Shown one piece after another: positions 43,151 to 58,100 of a stretch of 64,000 nucleotides of DNA. Both the position numbers and the translations under genes were made by a program. The stretch comes from Brachionus manjavacas (Eukaryota; Rotifera; Eurotatoria; Ploima; Brachionidae). The DNA lies in assembly GCA_019054805.1 (NCBI GenBank), contig JAHQIY010000039.1, positions 1-64,000 of the forward strand, in the 5' to 3' direction. The first letter of the stretch is position 1, and every line of letters begins with the position of its first letter. The notes beneath the pieces were generated by a model that saw only the letters and a list, made by a program, of their open reading frames with translations, made no database searches and was not told where the DNA came from.

Positions 43151-46100
43151 AGCCTGAACATTTTGTACTGACACCAAGTGTGCGTGTATGAAAAGTCTCC
43201 CTCCCATTTTTTCATCCGGACTTGGGACCGGCAATGGTATGGTTACGACTCAACAATCTGCCGACAAAGTTACTATGGGACGTTCATCATAAACAGCGCC
43301 ACTCATCCGAGCACTTAAAGGCTGCGAACTCGGCAACTATTTAGACTAGCTTGGAACCACAAACCAAGCGTATCTATAGATGGATACAAGCATATCCAAA
43401 AAAAGATACTTTACTTTTTTCACTAAGTACTAAGGGTCTGCCAGACACGTCATCAGCTCTTGCTTGTAAGCCTCCTTGCCCCGGCCGCTAGGCATCTGCA
43501 TCTTCACCGCCCCTCCTCATTTTCTCATCCGGACTTGGGACCGGCCTTAGGTAGAGTTAGCAGTTTAGGTTTTGATTTTTCGAAAATTTGATTTTCTTTA
43601 TTTGACTATTTCTGAAAAAATAAAACAATCAAAAGAAGAAAATCTGAATTAGAATGAAAGTTCTCTTCCGAGAAAAACAAAAATAAAAATGGAATAATAA
43701 ATAATAAAATGTTTAATCTAAATAAAATTTTTAAAAAATATTTTCTTTTGTTAAAATGACATTTCGACTCTGACAAATATTTTTCTGTTTCCTAGCCTGA
43801 ACATTTTGTACTGACACCAAGTGTGCGTGTATGAAAAGTCTCCCTCCCATTTTTTCATCCGGACTTGGGACCGGCAATGGTATGGTTACGACTCAACAAT
43901 CTGCCGACAAAGTTACTATGGGACGTTCATCATAAACAGCGCCACTCATCCGAGCACTTAAAGGCTGCGAACTCGGCAACTATTTAGACTAGCTTGGAAC
44001 CACAAACCAAGCGTATCTATAGATGGATACAAGCATATCCAAAAAAGATACTTTACTTTTTTCACTAAGTACTAAGGGTCTGCCAGACACGTCATCAGCT
44101 CTTGCTTGTAAGCCTCCTTGCCCCGGCCGCTAGGCATCTGCATCTTCACCGCCCCTCCTCATTTTCTCATCCGGACTTGGGACCGGCCTTAGGTAGAGTT
44201 AGCAGTTTAGGTTTTGATTTTTCGAAAATTTGATTTTCTTTATTTGACTATTTCTGAAAAAATAAAACAATCAAAAGAAGAAAATCTGAATTAGAATGAA
44301 AGTTCTCTTCCGAGAAAAACAAAAATAAAAAATGGAATAATAAATAATAAAATGTTTAATCTAAATAAAATTTTTAAAAAATATTTTCTTTTGTTAAAAT
44401 GACATTTCGACTCTGACAAATATTTTTCTGTTTCCTAGCCTGAACATTTTGTACTGACACCAAGTGTGCGTGTATGAAAAGTCTCCCTCCCATTTTTTCA
44501 TCCGGACTTGGGACCGGCCTTAGGTAGAGTTAGCAGTTTAGGTTTTGATTTTTCGAAAATTTGATTTTCTTTATTTGACTATTTCTGAAAAAATAAAACA
44601 ATCAAAAGAAGAAAATCTGAATTAGAATGAAAGTTCTCTTCCGAGAAAAACAAAAACAAACCAAGCGTATCTAAAGATGGATACAATGCATATCCAAAAA
44701 AGATACTTTACTTTTTTCACTAAGTACTAAGGGTCTGCCAGACACGTCATCAGCTCTTGCTTGTAAGCCTCCTTGCCCCGGCCGCTAGGCATCTGCATCT
44801 TCACCGCCCCTCCTCATTTTCTCATCCGGACTTGGGACCGGCCTTAGGTAGAGTTAGCAGTTTAGGTTTTGATTTTTCGAAAATTTGATTTTCTTTATTT
44901 GACTATTTCTGAAAAAATAAAACAATCAAAAGAAGAAAATCTGAATTAGAATGAAAGTTCTCTTCCGAGAAAAACAAAAATAAAAAATGGAATAATAAAT
45001 AATAAAATGTTTAATCTAAATAAAATTTTTAAAAAATATTTTCTTTTGTTAAAATGACATTTCGGCTCTGACAAATATTTTTCTGTTTCCTAGCCTGAAC
45101 ATTTTGTACTGACACCAAGTGTGCGTGTATGAAAAGTCTCCCTCCCATTTTTTCATCCGGACTTGGGACCGGCAATGGTATGGTTACGACTCAACAATCT
45201 GCCGACAAAGTTACTATGGGACGTTCATCATAAACAGCGCCACTCATCCGAGCACTTAAAGGCTGCGAACTCGGCAACTATTTAGACTAGCTTGGAACCA
45301 CAAACCAAGCGTATCTATAGATGGATACAAGCATATCCAAAAAAAGATACTTTACTTTTTTCACTAAGTACTAAGGGTCTGCCAGACACGTCATCAGCTC
45401 TTGCTTGTAAGCCTCCTTGCCCCGGCCGCTAGGCATCTGCATCTTCACCGCCCCTCCTCATTTTCTCATCCGGACTTGGGACCGGCCTTAGGTAGAGTTA
45501 GCAGTTTAGGTTTTGATTTTTCGAAAATTTGATTTTCTTTATTTGACTATTTCTGAAAAAATAAAACAATCAAAAGAAGAAAATCTGAATTAGAATGAAA
45601 GTTTTCTTCCGAGAAAAACAAAAATAAAAAATGGAATAATAAATAATAAAATGTTTAATCTAAATAAAATTTTTAAAAAATATTTTCTTTTGTTAAAATG
45701 ACATTTCGGCTCTGACAAATATTTTTCTGTTTCCTAGCCTGAACATTTTGTACTGACACCAAGTGTGCGTGTATGAAAAGTCTCTCCCATTTTTTCATCC
45801 GGACTTGGGACCGGCAATGGTATGGTTACGACTCAACAATCTGCCGACAAAGTTACTATGGGACGTTCATCATAAACAGCGCCACTCATCCGAGCACTTA
45901 AAGGCTGCGAACTCGGCAACTATTTAGACTAGCTTGGAACCACAAACCAAGCGTATCTATAGATGGATACAAGCATATCCAAAAAAAGATACTTTACTTT
46001 TTTCACTAAGTACTAAGGGTCTGCCAGACACGTCATCAGCTCTTGCTTGTAAGCCTCCTTGCCCCGGCCGCTAGGCATCTGCATCTTCACCGCCCCTCCT

Positions 46101-49100
46101 CATTTTCTCATCCGGACTTGGGACCGGCCTTAGGTAGAGTTAGCAGTTTAGGTTTTGATTTTTCGAAAATTTGATTTTCTTTGTTTGACTATTTCTGAAA
46201 AAATAAAACAATCAAAAGAAGAAAATCTGAATTAGAATGAAAGTTTTCATCCGAGAAAAACAAAAATAAAAAATGGAATAATAAATAATAAAATGTTTAA
46301 TCTAAATAAAATTTTTAAAAAATATTTTCTTTTGTTAAAATGACATTTCGGCTCTGACAAATATTTTTCTGTTTCCTAGCCTGAACATTTTGTACTGACA
46401 CCAAGTGTGCGTGTATGAAAAGTCTCCCTCCCATTTTTTCATCCGGACTTGGGACCGGCAATGGTATGGTTACGACTCAACAATCTGCCGACAAAGTTAC
46501 TATGGGACGTTCATCATAAACAGCGCCACTCATCCGAGCACTTAAAGGCTGCGAAATCGGCAACTATTTAGACTAGCTTGGAACCACAAACCAAGCGTAT
46601 CTATAGATGGATAGAAGCATATCCAAAAAAAGATACTTACTTTTTTCACTAAGTACTAAGGGTCTGCCAGACATGTCATCAGCTCTTGCTTGTAAGCCTC
46701 CTTGCCCCGGCCGCTAGGCATCTGCATCTTCACCGCCCCTCCTCATTTTCTCATCCGGACTTGGGACCGGCCTTAGGTAGAGTTAGCAGTTTAGGTTTTG
46801 ATTTTTCGAAAATTTGATTTTCTTTGTTTGACTATTTCTGAAAAAATAAAACAATCAAAAGAAGAAAATCTGAATTAGAATGAAAGTTTTCTTCCGAGAA
46901 AAACAAAAATAAAAAATGGAATAATAAATAATAAAATGTTTAATCTAAATAAAATTTTTAAAAAATATTTTCTTTTGTTAAAATGACATTTCGGCTCTGA
47001 CAAATATTTTTCTGTTTCCTAGCCTGAACATTTTGTACTGACACCAAGTGTGCGTGTATGAAAAGTCTCCCTCCCATTTTTTCATCCGGACTTGGGACCG
47101 GCAATGGTATGGTTACGACTCAAAAATCTGCCGACAAAGTTACTATGGGACGTTCATCATAAACAGCGCCACTCATCCGAGCACTTAAAGGCTGCGAACT
47201 CGGCAACTATTTAGACTAGCTTGGAACCACAAACCAAGCGTATCTATAGATGGATACAAGCATATCCAAAAAAAGATACTTTACTTTTTTCACTAAGTAC
47301 TAAGGGTCTGCCAGACACGTCATCAGCTCTTGCTTGTAAGCCTCCTTGCCCCGGCCGCTAGGCATCTGCATCTTCACCGCCCCTCCTCATTTTCTCATCC
47401 GGACTTGGGACCGGCCTTAGGTAGAGTTAGCAGTTTAGGTTTTGATTTTTCGAAAATTTGATTTTCTTTGTTTGACTATTTCTGAAAAAATAAAACAATC
47501 AAAAGAAGAAAATCTGAATTAGAATGAAAGTTCTCTTCCGAGAAAAACAAAAATAAAAAATGGAATAATAAATAATAAAATGTTTAATCTAAATAAAATT
47601 TTTAAAAAATATTTTCTTTTGTTAAAATGACATTTCGAGTCTGACAAATATTTTTCTGTTTCCTAGCCTGAACATTTTGTACTGACACCAAGTGTGCGTG
47701 TATGAAAAGTCTCCCTCCCAATTTTTCATCCGGACTTGGGACCGGCAATGGTATGGTTACGACTCAACAATCTGCCGACAAAGTTACTATGGGACGTTCA
47801 TCATAAACAGCGCCACTCATCCGAGCACTTAAAGGCTGCGAACTCGGCAACTATTTAGACTAGCTTGGAACCACAAACCAAGCGTATCTATAGATGGATA
47901 CAAGCATATCAAAAAAGATACTTTACTTTTTTCACTAAGTACTAAGGGTCTGCCAGACACGTCATCAGCTCTTGCTTGTAAGCCTCCTTGCCCCGGCCGC
48001 TAGGCATCTGCATCTTCACCGCCCCTCCTCATTTTCTCATCCGGACTTGGGACCGGCCTTAGGTAGAGTTAGCAGTTTAGGTTTTGATTTTTCGAAAATT
48101 TGATTTTCTTTGTTTGACTATTTCTGAAAAATAAAACAATCAAAAGAAGAAAATCTGAATTTGAATGAAAGTTCTCTTCCGAGAAAAACAAAAATAAAAA
48201 ATGGAATAATAAATAATAAAATGTTTAATCTAAATAAAATTTTTAAAAAATATTTTCTTTTGTTAAAATGACATTTCGACTCTGACAAATATTTTTCTGT
48301 TTCCTAGCCTGAACATTTTGTACTGACACCAAGTGTGCGTGTATGAAAAGTCTCTCCCAATTTTTCATCCGGACTTGGGACCGGCAATGGTATGGTTACG
48401 ACTCAACAATCTGCCGACAAAGTTACTATGGGACGTTCATCATAAACAGCGCCACTCATCCGAGCACTTAAAGGCTGCGAACTCGGCAACTATTTAGACT
48501 AGCTTGGAACCACAAACCAAGCGTATCTATAGATGGATACAAGCATATCCAAAAAAGATACTTTACTTTTTTCACTAAGTACTAAGGGTCTGCCAGACAC
48601 GTCATCAGCTCTTGCTTGTAAGCCTCCTTGCCCCGGCCGCTAGGCATCTGCATCTTCACCGCCCCTCCTCATTTTCTCATCCGGACTTGGGACCGGCCTT
48701 AGGTAGAGTTAGCAGTTTAGGTTTTGATTTTTCGAAAATTTGATTTTCTTTGTTTGACTATTTCTGAAAAAATAAAACAATCAAAAGAAGAAAATCTGAA
48801 TTAGAATGAAAGTTCTCTTCCGAGAAAAACAAAAATAAAAAATGGAATAATAAATAATAAAATGTTTAATCTAAATAAAATTTTTAAAAAATATTTTCTT
48901 TTGTTAAAATGACATTTCGACTCTGACAAATATTTTTCTGTTTCCTAGCCTGAACATTTTGTACTGACACCAAGTGTGCGTGTATGAAAAGTCTCCCTCC
49001 CATTTTTTCATCCGGACTTGGGACCGGCAATGGTATGGTTACGACTCAACAATCTGCCGACAAAGTTACTATGGGACGTTCATCATAAACAGCGCCACTC

Positions 49101-52100
49101 ATCCGAGCACTTAAAGGCTGCGAACTCGGCAACTATTTAGACTAGCTTGGAACCACAAACCAAGCGTATCTATAGATGGATACAAGCATATCCAAAAAAG
49201 ATACTTAACTTTTTTCACTAAGTACTAAGGGTCTGCCAGACACGTCATCAGCTCTTGCTTGTAAGCCTCCTTGCCCCGGCCGCTAGGCATCTGCATCTTC
49301 ACCGCCCCTCCTCATTTTCTCATCCGGACTTGGGACCGGCCTTAGGTAGAGTTAGCAGTTTAGGTTTTGATTTTTCGAAAATTTGATTTTCTTTATTTGA
49401 CTATTTCTGAAAAAATAAAACAATCAAAAAGAAGAAAATCTGAATTAGAATGAAAGTTCTCTTCCGAGAAAAACAAAAATAAAAAATGGAATAATAAATA
49501 ATAAAATGTTTAATCTAAATAAAATTTTTAAAAAATATTTTCTTTTGTTAAAATGACATTTCGACTCTGACAAATATTTTTCTGTTTCCTAGCCTGAACA
49601 TTTTGTACTGACACCAAGTGTGCGTGTATGAAAAGTCTCCCTCCCAATTTTTCATCCGGACTTGGGACCGGCAATGGTATGGTTACGACTCAACAATCTG
49701 CCGACAAAGTTACTATGGGACGTTCATCATAAACAGCGCCACTCATCCGAGCACTTAAAGGCTGCGAACTCGGCAACTATTTAGACTAGCTTGGAACCAC
49801 AAACCAAGCGTATCTATAGATGGATACAAGCATATCCAAAAAAAGATACTTTACTTTTTCACTAAGTACTAAGGGTCTGCCAGACACGTCATCAGCTCTT
49901 GCTTGTAAGCCTCCTTGCCCCGGCCGCTAGGCATCTGCATCTTCACCGCCCCTCCTCATTTTCTCATCCGGACTTGGGACCGGCCTTAGGTAGAGTTAGC
50001 AGTTTAGGTTTTGATTTTTCGAAAATTTGATTTTCTTTGTTTGACTATTTCTGAAAAAATAAAACAATCAAAAGAAGAAAATCTGAATTAGAATGAAAGT
50101 TCTCTTCCGAGAAAAACAAAAATAAAAAATGGAATAATAAATAATAAAATGTTTAATCTAAATAAAATTTTTAAAAAATATTTTCTTTTGTTAAAATGAC
50201 ATTTCGACTCTGACAAATATTTTTCTGTTTCCTAGCCTGAACATTTTGTACTGACACCAAGTGTGCGTGTATGAAAAGTCTCCCTCCCATTTTTTCATCC
50301 GGACTTGGGACCGGCAATGGTATGGTTACGACTCAACAATCTGCCGACAAAGTTACTATGGGACGTTCATCATAAACAGCGCCACTCATCCGAGCACTTA
50401 AAGGCTGCGAACTCGGCAACTATTTAGACTAGCTTGGAACCACAAACCAAGCGTATCTATAGATGGATACAAGCATATCCAAAAAAGATACTTTACTTTT
50501 TTCACTAAGTACTAAGGGTCTGCCAGACACGTCATCAGCTCTTGCTTGTAAGCCTCCTTGCCCCGGCCGCTAGGCATCTGCATCTTCACCGCCCCTCCTC
50601 ATTTTCTCATCCGGACTTGGGACCGGCCTTAGGTAGAGTTAGCAGTTTAGGTTTTGATTTTTCGAAAATTTGATTTTCTTTGTTTGACTATTTCTGAAAA
50701 AATAAAACAATCAAAAGAAGAAAATCTGAATTAGAATGAAAGTTCTCTTCCGAGAAAAACAAAAATAAAAAATGGAATAATAAATAATAAAATGTTTAAT
50801 CTAAATAAAATTTTTAAAAAATATTTTCTTTTGTTAAAATGACATTTCGACTCTGACAAATATTTTTCTGTTTCCTAGCCTGAACATTTTGTACTGACAC
50901 CAAGTGTGCGTGTATGAAAAGTCTCCCTCCCATTTTTTCATCCGGACTTGGGACCGGCAATGGTATGGTTACGACTCAACAATCTGCCGACAAAGTTACT
51001 ATGGGACGTTCATCATAAACAGCGCCACTCATCCGAGCACTTAAAGGCTGCGAACTCGGCAACTATTTAGACTAGCTTGGAACCACAAACCAAGCGTATC
51101 TATAGATGGATACAAGCATATCCAAAAAAAGATACTTTACTTTTTTCACTAAGTACTAAGGGTCTGCCAGACACGTCATCAGCTCTTGCTTGTAAGCCTC
51201 CTTGCCCCGGCCGCTAGGCATCTGCATCTTCACCGCCCCTCCTCATTTTCTCATCCGGACTTGGGACCGGCCTTAGGTAGAGTTAGCAGTTTAGGTTTTG
51301 ATTTTTCGAAAATTTGATTTTCTTTGTTTGACTATTTCTGAAAAAATAAAACAATCAAAAGAAGAAAATCTGAATTAGAATGAAAGTTCTCTTCCGAGAA
51401 AAACAAAAATAAAAAATGGAATAATAAATAATAAAATGTTTAATCTAAATAAAATTTTTAAAAAATATTTTCTTTTGTTAAAATGACATTTCGACTCTGA
51501 CAAATATTTTTCTGTTTCCTAGCCTGAACATTTTGTACTGACACCAAGTGTGCGTGTATGAAAAGTCTCCCTCCCATTTTTTCATCCGGACTTGGGACCG
51601 GCAATGGTATGGTTACGACTCAACAATCTGCCGACAAAGTTACTATGGGACGTTCATCATAAACAGCGCCACTCATCCGAGCACTTAAAGGCTGCGAACT
51701 CGGCAACTATTTAGACTAGCTTGGAACCACAAACCAAGCGTATCTATAGATGGATACAAGCATATCCAAAAAAAGATACTTTACTTTTTTCACTAAGTAC
51801 TAAGGGTCTGCCAGACACGTCATCAGCTCTTGCTTGTAAGCCTCCTTGCCCCGGCCGCTAGGCATCTGCATCTTCACCGCCCCTCCTCATTTTCTCATCC
51901 GGACTTGGGACCGGCCTTAGGTAGAGTTAGCAGTTTAGGTTTTGATTTTTCGAAAATTTGATTTTCTTTGTTTGACTATTTCTGAAAAAATAAAACAATC
52001 AAAAGAAGAAAATCTGAATTAGAATGAAAGTTCTCTTCCGAGAAAAACAAAAATAAAAAATGGAATAATAAATAATAAAATGTTTAATCTAAATAAAATT

Positions 52101-55100
52101 TTTAAAAAATATTTTCTTTTGTTAAAATGACATTTCGACTCTGACAAATATTTTTCTGTTTCCTAGCCTGAACATTTTGTACTGACACCAAGTGTGCGTG
52201 TATGAAAAGTCTCTCCCATTTTTTCATCCGGACTTGGGACCGGCAATGGTATGGTTACGACTCAACAATCTGCCGACAAAGTTACTATGGGACGTTCATC
52301 ATAAACAGCGCCACTCATCCGAGCACTTAAAGGCTGCGAACTCGGCAACTATTTAGACTAGCTTGGAACCACAAACCAAGCGTATCTATAGATGGATACA
52401 AGCATATCCAAAAAAGATACTTTACTTTTTTCACTAAGTACTAAGGGTCTGCCAGACACGTCATCAGCTCTTGCTTGTAAGCCTCCTTGCCCCGGCCGCT
52501 AGGCATCTGCATCTTCACCGCCCCTCCTCATTTTCTCATCCGGACTTGGGACCGGCCTTAGGTAGAGTTAGCAGTTTAGGTTTTGATTTTTCGAAAATTT
52601 GATTTTCTTTATTTGACTATTTCTGAAAAAATAAAACAATCAAAAGAAGAAAATCTGAATTAGAATGAAAGTTCTCTTCCGAGAAAAACAAAAATAAAAA
52701 ATGGAATAATAAATAATAAAATGTTTAATCTAAATAAAATTTTTAAAAAATATTTTCTTTTGTTAAAATGACATTTCGACTCTGACAAATATTTTTCTGT
52801 TTCCTAGCCTGAACATTTTGTACTGACACCAAGTGTGCGTGTATGAAAAGTCTCCCTCCCATTTTTTCATCCGGACTTGGGACCGGCAATGGTATGGTTA
52901 CGACTCAACAATCTGCCGACAAAGTTACTATGGGACGTTCATCATAAACAGCGCCACTCATCCGAGCACTTAAAGGCTGCGAACTCGGCAACTATTTAGA
53001 CTAGCTTGGAACCACAAACCAAGCGTATCTATAGATGGATACAAGCATATCCAAAAAAGATACTTTACTTTTTCACTAAGTACTAAGGGTCTGCCAGACA
53101 CGTCATCAGCTCTTGCTTGTAAGCCTCTTTGCCCCGGCCGCTAGGCATCTGCATCTTCACCGCCCCTCCTCATTTTCTCATCCGGACTTGGGACCGGCCT
53201 TAGGTAGAGTTAGCAGTTTAGGTTTTGATTTTTCGAAAATTTGATTTTCTTTATTTGACTATTTCTGAAAAAATAAAACAATCAAAAGAAGAAAATCTGA
53301 ATTTGAATGAAAGTTCTCTTCCGAGAAAAACAAAAATAAAAAATGGAATAATAAATAATAAAATGTTTAATCTAAATAAAATTTTTAAAAAATATTTTCT
53401 TTTGTTAAAATGACATTTCGACTCTGACAAATATTTTTCTGTTTCCTAGCCTGAACATTTTGTACTGACACCAAGTGTGCGTGTATGAAAAGCCTCCCTC
53501 CCATTTTTTCATCCGGACTTGGGACCGGCAATGGTATGGTTACGACTCAACAATCTGCCGACAAAGTTACTATGGGACGTTCATCATAAACAGCGCCACT
53601 CATCCGAGCACTTAAAGGCTGCGAACTCGGCAACTATTTAGACTAGCTTGGAACCACAAACCAAGCGTATCTATAGATGGATACAAGCATATCCAAAAAA
53701 AGATACTTAACTTTTTCACTAAGTACTAAGGGTCTGCCAGACACGTCATCAGCTCTTGCTTGTAAGCCTCCTTGCCCCGGCCGCTAGGCATCTGCATCTT
53801 CACCGCCCCTCCTCATTTTCTCATCCGGACTTGGGACCGGCCTTAGGTAGAGTTAGCAGTTTAGGTTTTGATTTTTCGAAAATTTGATTTTCTTTATTTG
53901 ACTATTTCTGAAAAAATAAAACAATCAAAAGAAGAAAATCTGAATTAGAATGAAAGTTCTCTTCCGAGAAAAACAAAAATAAAAAATGGAATAATAAATA
54001 ATAAAATGTTTAATCTAAATAAAATTTTTAAAAAATATTTTCTTTTGTTAAAATGACATTTCGACTCTGACAAATATTTTTCTGTTTCCTAGCCTGAACA
54101 TTTTGTACTGACACCAAGTGTGCGTGTATGAAAAGTCTCCCTCCCATTTTTTCATCCGGACTTGGGACCGGCAATGGTATGGTTACGACTCAACAATCTG
54201 CCGACAAAGTTACTATGGGACGTTCATCATAAACAGCGCCACTCATCCGAGCACTTAAAGGCTGCGAACTCGGCAACTATTTAGACTAGCTTGGAACCAC
54301 AAACCAAGCGTATCTATAGATGGATACAAGCATATCCAAAAAGATACTTTACTTTTTTCACTAAGTACTAAGGGTCTGCCAGACACGTCATCAGCTCTTG
54401 CTTGTAAGCCTCCTTGCCCCGGCCGCTAGGCATCTGCATCTTCACCGCCCCTCCTCATTTTCTCATCCGGACTTGGGACCGGCCTTAGGTAGAGTTAGCA
54501 GTTTAGGTTTTGATTTTTCGAAAATTTGATTTTCTTTATTTGACTATTTCTGAAAAAATAAAACAATCAAAAGAAGAAAATCTGAATTAGAATGAAAGTT
54601 CTCTTCCGAGAAAAACAAAAATAAAAAATGGAATAATAAATAATAAAATGTTTAATCTAAATAAAATTTTTAAAAAATATTTTCTTTTGTTAAAATGACA
54701 TTTCGACTCTGACAAATATTTTTCTGTTTCCTAGCCTGAACATTTTGTACTGACACCAAGTGTGCGTGTATGAAAAGTCTCCCTCCCATTTTTTCATCCG
54801 GACTTGGGACCGGCAATGGTATGGTTACGACTCAACAATCTGCCGACAAAGTTACTATGGGACGTTCATCATAAACAGCGCCACTCATCCGAGCACTTAA
54901 AGGCTGCGAACTCGGCAACTATTTAGACTAGCTTGGAACCACAAACCAAGCGTATCTATAGATGGATACAAGCATATCCAAAAAGATACTTTACTTTTTT
55001 CACTAAGTACTAAGGGTCTGCCAGACACGTCATCAGCTCTTGCTTGTAAGCCTCCTTGCCCCGGCCGCTAGGCATCTGCATCTTCACCGCCCCTCCTCAT

Positions 55101-58100
55101 TTTCTCATCCGGACTTGAGACCGGCCTTAGGTAGAGTTAGCAGTTTAGGTTTTGATTTTTCGAAAATTTGATTTTCTTTATTTGACTATTTCTGAAAAAA
55201 TAAAACAATCAAAAGAAGAAAATCTGAATTAGAATGAAAGTTCTCTTCCGAGAAAAACAAAAATAAAAAATGGAATAATAAATAATAAAATGTTTAATCT
55301 AAATAAAATTTTTAAAAAATATTTTCTTTTGTTAAAATGACATTTCGACTCTGACAAATATTTTTCTGTTTCCTAGCCTGAACATTTTGTACTGACACCA
55401 AGTGTGCGTGTATGAAAAGCCTCCCTCCCATTTTTTCATCCGGACTTGGGACCGGCAATGGTATGGTTACGACTCAACAATCTGCCGACAAAGTTACTAT
55501 GGGACGTTCATCATAAACAGCGCCACTCATCCGAGCACTTAAAGGCTGCGAACTCGGCAACTATTTAGACTAGCTTGGAACCACAAACCAAGCGTATCTA
55601 TAGATGGATACAAGCATATCCAAAAAAAGATACTTTACTTTTTTCACTAAGTACTAAGGGTCTGCCAGACACGTCATCAGCTCTTGCTTGTAAGCCTCTT
55701 TGCCCCGGCCGCTAGGCATCTGCATCTTCACCGCCCCTCCTCATTTTCTCATCCGGACTTGGGACCGGCCTTAGGTAGAGTTAGCAGTTTAGGTTTTGAT
55801 TTTTCGAAAATTTGATTTTCTTTATTTGACTATTTCTGAAAAAATAAAACAATCAAAAGAAGAAAATCTGAATTAGAATGAAAGTTCTCTTCCGAGAAAA
55901 ACAAAAATAAAAAATGGAATAATAAATAATAAAATGTTTAATCTAAATAAAATTTTTAAAAAATATTTTCTTTTGTTAAAATGACATTTCGACTCTGACA
56001 AATATTTTTCTGTTTCCTAGCCTGAACATTTTGTACTGACACCAAGTGTGCGTGTATGAAAAGCCTCCCTCCCATTTTTTCATCCGGACTTGGGACCGGC
56101 AATGGTATGGTTACGACTCAACAATCTGCCGACAAAGTTACTATGGGACGTTCATCATAAACAGCGCCACTCATCCGAGCACTTAAAGGCTGCGAACTCG
56201 GCAACTATTTAGACTAGCTTGGAACCACAAACCAAGCGTATCTATAGATGGATACAAGCATATCCAAAAAAAGATACTTAACTTTTTCACTAAGTACTAA
56301 GGGTCTGCCAGACACGTCATCAGCTCTTGCTTGTAAGCCTCCTTGCCCCGGCCGCTAGGCATCTGCATCTTCACCGCCCCTCCTCATTTTCTCATCCGGA
56401 CTTGGGACCGGCCTTAGGTAGAGTTAGCAGTTTAGGTTTTGATTTTTCGAAAATTTGATTTTCTTTATTTGACTATTTCTGAAAAAATAAAACAATCAAA
56501 AGAAGAAAATCTGAATTAGAATGAAAGTTCTCTTCCGAGAAAAACAAAAATAAAAAATGGAATAATAAATAATAAAATGTTTAATCTAAATAAAATTTTT
56601 AAAAAATATTTTCTTTTGTTAAAATGACATTTCGACTCTGACAAATATTTTTCTGTTTCCTAGCCTGAACATTTTGTACTGACACCAAGTGTGCGTGTAT
56701 GAAAAGCCTCCTCCCATTTTTTCATCCGGACTTGGGACCGGCAATGGTATGGTTACGACTCAACAATCTGCCGACAAAGTTACTATGGGACGTTCATCAT
56801 AAACAGCGCCACTCATCCGAGCACTTAAAGGCTGCGAACTCGGCAACTATTTAGACTAGCTTGGAACCACAAACCAAGCGTATCTATAGATGGATACAAG
56901 CATATCCAAAAAAAGATACTTAACTTTTTTCACTAAGTACTAAGGGTCTGCCAGACACGTCATCAGCTCTTGCTTGTAAGCCTCCTTGCCCCGGCCGCTA
57001 GGCATCTGCATCTTCACCGCCCCTCCTCATTTTCTCATCCGGACTTGGGACCGGCCTTAGGTAGAGTTAGCAGTTTAGGTTTTGATTTTTCGAAAATTTG
57101 ATTTTCTTTATTTGACTATTTCTGAAAAAATAAAACAATCAAAAGAAGAAAATCTGAATTAGAATGAAAGTTCTCTTCCGAGAAAAACAAAAATAAAAAA
57201 TGGAATAATAAATAATAAAATGTTTAATCTAAATAAAATTTTTAAAAAATATTTTCTTTTGTTAAAATGACATTTCGACTCTGACAAATATTTTTCTGTT
57301 TCCTAGCCTGAACATTTTGTACTGACACCAAGTGTGCGTGTATGAAAAGCCTCCCTCCCATTTTTTCATCCGGACTTGGGACCGGCAATGGTATGGTTAC
57401 GACTCAACAATCTGCCGACAAAGTTACTATGGGACGTTCATCATAAACAGCGCCACTCATCCGAGCACTTAAAGGCTGCGAACTCGGCAACTATTTAGAC
57501 TAGCTTGGAACCACAAACCAAGCGTATCTATAGATGGATACAAGCATATCCAAAAAAGATACTTAACTTTTTTCACTAAGTACTAAGGGTCTGCCAGACA
57601 CGTCATCAGCTCTTGCTTGTAAGCCTCCTTGCCCCGGCCGCTAGGCATCTGCATCTTCACCGCCCCTCCTCATTTTCTCATCCGGACTTGGGACCGGCCT
57701 TAGGTAGAGTTAGCAGTTTAGGTTTTGATTTTTCGAAAATTTGATTTTCTTTATTTGACTATTTCTGAAAAAATAAAACAATCAAAAGAAGAAAATCTGA
57801 ATTAGAATGAAAGTTCTCTTCCGAGAAAAACAAAAATAAAAATGGAATAATAAATAATAAAATGTTTAATCTAAATAAAATTTTTAAAAAATATTTTCTT
57901 TTGTTAAAATGACATTTCGACTCTGACAAATATTTTTCTGTTTCCTAGCCTGAACATTTTGTACTGACACCAAGTGTGCGTGTATGAAAAGCCTCCCTCC
58001 CATTTTTTCATCCGGACTTGGGACCGGCAATGGTATGGTTACGACTCAACAATCTGCCGACAAAGTTACTATGGGACGTTCATCATAAACAGCGCCACTC

